Assembly (NCBI RefSeq): GCF_011090165.1
Contig: NZ_JAADJT010000014.1
Coordinates: 1 to 64,000, forward strand
Length of the DNA stretch: 64,000 bases
Reading direction: 5' to 3'
Origin: Duganella aceris
GTDB lineage: Bacteria; Pseudomonadota; Gammaproteobacteria; Burkholderiales; Burkholderiaceae_D
Within the stretch, counting starts at the first letter, position 1, and each line of letters starts with the position of its first letter. Below, one piece after another: positions 62,035 through 64,000 of this stretch. Below the pieces are notes generated by a model. That model saw nothing but the letters and a program-made list of their open reading frames with translations, did not search any database and was not told the DNA's origin. The position numbers and the translations under genes were made by a program.

Positions 62035-63525
62035 TTATTTGAAGCCGGGTACCGGCGCGTTGCCGGCCGCTTCCAGCTCGCCGGACAGCCAGCCGTTGAT
62101 CGCGTCCAGCGCCGGCTTGGCGAAGCCGTAGGTCATCAGCGCGGGCGCCTGGATGTCGAGCGCCTGGTACGGATTCCACAACGCCAGGTGCAGGTCGGGG
62201 CGCCAGGTGGCGCGCGCGTGCTCGCCGTAGCGCAGGCGCGAGGTCGAGGCCAGCACGGTGAAGCGGCCGTCCTGCGGCAGCGCGCTCCAGTCGAAGGTGT
62301 CGGCGTCGGCGAAGGTCACCAGCTCGACGTCGTACAGGCGGCGCAGCGATGCCGCCACCTGCTCGGCCGGCACGCCGGCTTCCGAGACGCCGTCGCTGAC
62401 CACGTCCTGGCGCACCACCAGGCGCACGTTGGCTCCCTTGGCCGGACGTTGCGGCGCGCCGTGCGCGGTCAGGCCGCGACGCCAGCCTTCGGCCATCACT
62501 TCACGGTCGGCGGCGTCTTCCTTGTAGGAGCGCGGTTTGCATGGATAGGCCTTGGCCAGCGCGGCCAGGCGGTCGAGGCGGATCTGGATTTCCTCCTGCG
62601 ACAACTCGCCGGCGGCCAGCGCGGCGGCGATCGAGTTCAGCGTCTCTTCCTGGGTTTCGGTGGTGCCCAGCGCCATGACCATGTCGGCGCCGGCGGTCAA
62701 CGCGCGCACCGCCGCGTTGCCGACGCCATAGCGGCCGGCGATGGCGTGCATGTCCATGCCGTCGGTGATGACGATGCCCTTGTATTTCCACTCATCGCGC
62801 AGCAGGCCGGTGAGGATGCGGCGCGACATGGTGGCCGGATTGTCCGGGTCCAAGGTCGGGTAGACGATGTGCGCGGTCATCATCGCCGGCGCGGAGGCGC
62901 TGGCGATGCGGAACGGCGCCAGTTCCAGGAGGTCGAGTTCTTCGATTGGCTTGTTCACGGTCGGCAGGTCGCGGTGCGAATCGACGTTGGTGTCGCCGTG
63001 GCCGGGGAAGTGCTTGACACAGCAGGCCACGCCTTCGGCATGGCTGCCGGCCATCCACGCCATCGCCAGTTCGGCGGCGCGCTTCGGCTCGGCGCCGAAG
63101 GAGCGTTCGGCGATGACCGGGTTGTCCGGGTTGTTGTTCAGGTCCAGTACCGGCGCGAAGTTCCAGTTGAAGCCCAGCGCCTTGACCGCGCGCGCGACGG
63201 CGGCGCCGGTGCGGTGGGCCAGGTCGGTGTCGTCGGCAGCGCCGAGGCCCATCGCTGCCGGCGGCGCCGGCACCCAGGTCGAGCGCACCACGGCGCCGCC
63301 TTCCTGGTCGATGGCGATCAGCGATTCCGGGCCCATGACGGCGCGCAGGTCGGCGGTCAGCTTGGCCAGCTGCTCGGAGTCGGTCATATTCCCACGGAAC
63401 AGGCAGACGGCGCGGATGCTGTTCGCTTTCAGGAACTCCGCCGTGGCGGCATCGAGCACGGTGCCGGGGAAGCGGATCATGATGAGTTGGCCGGCTACTT
63501 TTCTGAGGTCGTTTTGAGTTGTCAT
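62035..63525 (-). CDS. GH3 family beta-N-acetylhexosaminidase (NagZ-like, long form)
   Basis: A 496-aa cytoplasmic glycoside hydrolase with no signal peptide. The NagZ motif KHFPGHGDT is at 171-179, the acid/base His at 184 in the DSH dyad, and the nucleophile Asp255 in ITDGMDM. It releases GlcNAc from chitobiose or anhydromuropeptides. Beyond residue ~340 it has an extra ~150 residues, a C-terminal domain absent in short NagZ (~340 aa). The start overlaps the upstream permease stop (ATGA). Confidence 0.92.
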   Translation of the reverse strand: MTTQNDLRKVAGQLIMIRFPGTVLDAATAEFLKANSIRAVCLFRGNMTDSEQLAKLTADLRAVMGPESLIAIDQEGGAVVRSTWVPAPPAAMGLGAADDTDLAHRTGAAVARAVKALGFNWNFAPVLDLNNNPDNPVIAERSFGAEPKRAAELAMAWMAGSHAEGVACCVKHFPGHGDTNVDSHRDLPTVNKPIEELDLLELAPFRIASASAPAMMTAHIVYPTLDPDNPATMSRRILTGLLRDEWKYKGIVITDGMDMHAIAGRYGVGNAAVRALTAGADMVMALGTTETQEETLNSIAAALAAGELSQEEIQIRLDRLAALAKAYPCKPRSYKEDAADREVMAEGWRRGLTAHGAPQRPAKGANVRLVVRQDVVSDGVSEAGVPAEQVAASLRRLYDVELVTFADADTFDWSALPQDGRFTVLASTSRLRYGEHARATWRPDLHLALWNPYQALDIQAPALMTYGFAKPALDAINGWLSGELEAAGNAPVPGFK

Positions 63526-64000
63526 TTCACTGCTCCGTCCATGCCGCGCATGAAGAATCGTTGGGTAAATAAGAAGGCTGCCAGCGTGGGCAGGATGGTG
63601 AGCACGGTGCCGGCGGCGATCACGCGCGTGCTGCTGCCGAAGGTGCCGCGCAAATACAGCACGCCGACCGACAGCGGAAACTCATCCGGCTTGCTCATGA
63701 CGATCGAGGGCCAGATATATTCGTTCCAGGCTTCGACCGCTGTCAAGATGCCGACCGTGGCGAGCCAGGGGGCGATCAGCGGCAGCATGATCTTGCTGAA
63801 GATGGTCCATTCGGAGGCGCCGTCGACGCGCGCGGCGTCGATCAGGTCTTGCGGCACTTCTTCGAACGCTTGCTTGAGCAGCAGGATCGCGACCGCCGTG
63901 ACGACGTTGGGCAGGATCACGCCGGTGTAGGTGTCGACCAGGCTGAGTTTCGTCACGGTGATGAAGTTGACCAGGAAGTTGACTTCGGACGGCAGCACCA
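63522..64000 (-). CDS. Sugar ABC transporter permease (MalG type), 5' end outside the window
   Basis: Partial: about 158 C-terminal residues. The EAA loop DAARVDGASEWTIFSKIMLPLIAPW is clear, with several membrane segments and the end TQRFFMRGMDGAVK, typical of MalG/UgpE permeases. It forms the inner-membrane channel with a second permease presumably further right. The frame continues off the edge (the first in-window GTG is internal). It overlaps the GH3 start by 4 bases. Confidence 0.93.
   Translation of the reverse strand, partial: VLPSEVNFLVNFITVTKLSLVDTYTGVILPNVVTAVAILLLKQAFEEVPQDLIDAARVDGASEWTIFSKIMLPLIAPWLATVGILTAVEAWNEYIWPSIVMSKPDEFPLSVGVLYLRGTFGSSTRVIAAGTVLTILPTLAAFLFTQRFFMRGMDGAVK

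Noticed and set aside
60670-63930. Plus-strand open frame of over 1000 codons opposite the AmpG-like and GH3 genes
   Set aside because: A shadow of genuine minus-strand genes, with no motif or ribosome site.

Overview
The window is high-GC, gene-dense chromosomal DNA from a betaproteobacterium, most likely Oxalobacteraceae (Massilia/Duganella type). This is inferred from protein character (GlnRS, AlaRS, EtfAB, the rpsP-rimM-trmD-rplS operon, a DUF3579 protein, Caulobacter/Xanthomonas-type TonB receptors) and was not tested by phylogeny. I saw no rRNA, tRNA, CRISPR array, prophage or plasmid origin. The only clear mobile gene is the 3' end of an ISL3-type transposase at the left edge.

Layout. 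1-2400: IS remnant, a Pro-rich small ORF and a CHASE histidine kinase. 2418-6831: glnS, then a four-gene operon of a J-domain-only protein plus three unrecognised acidic proteins. 6828-12644: a ynfL/ynfM-like regulator-exporter pair, a HicAB module whose antitoxin has lost its C-terminal domain, a zinc alcohol dehydrogenase with a divergent LysR gene, and two coupled small ORFs. 12648-22769: GNAT-CaiB, M48 peptidase, ugpQ, alaS, a TusA-like gene, etfBA and an acyl-CoA dehydrogenase. 22774-31908: two copies of a palindromic repeat, phosphoesterase, MarR with a siderophore-interacting protein, a hydrolase-leuC-leuD operon with a divergent LysR gene, panE-PRODH, and two small envelope proteins. 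32057-41022: ribosomal operon, Nudix, CobD/CbiB-like, M16 peptidase, LysE, a RAMA-like protein and acyP. 41061-49583: Rrf2-flavoprotein, then on the minus strand a MexEF-OprN-like efflux operon followed by Rrf2 and MarR genes. 49701-51957: a photoactive yellow protein (PYP) homologue directly upstream of a PAS-GGDEF-EAL protein. 51937-64000: cupin hydroxylase-like gene and a chitin/N-acetylglucosamine cluster (TonB receptor, GntR regulator, GH18 chitinase, TPR protein, ABC ATPase, AmpG-like permease, GH3 hexosaminidase, ABC permease).

The strongest discovery candidate is the PYP/GGDEF-EAL pair. Without gaps, the small protein places Tyr42, Glu46 and Cys69 at the same residue numbers as Halorhodospira PYP, and it lies 7 bases upstream of a c-di-GMP enzyme that appears to keep both catalytic motifs. 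Other leads are the J-domain operon, the truncated HicB, a divergent LeuCD paralogue with a haloacetate-dehalogenase-like hydrolase, the efflux operon with a TGTGCATATGCACA palindrome at its promoter, and a TGGT-N7-TGGTATTA operator candidate found twice between the TonB receptor and GntR genes.
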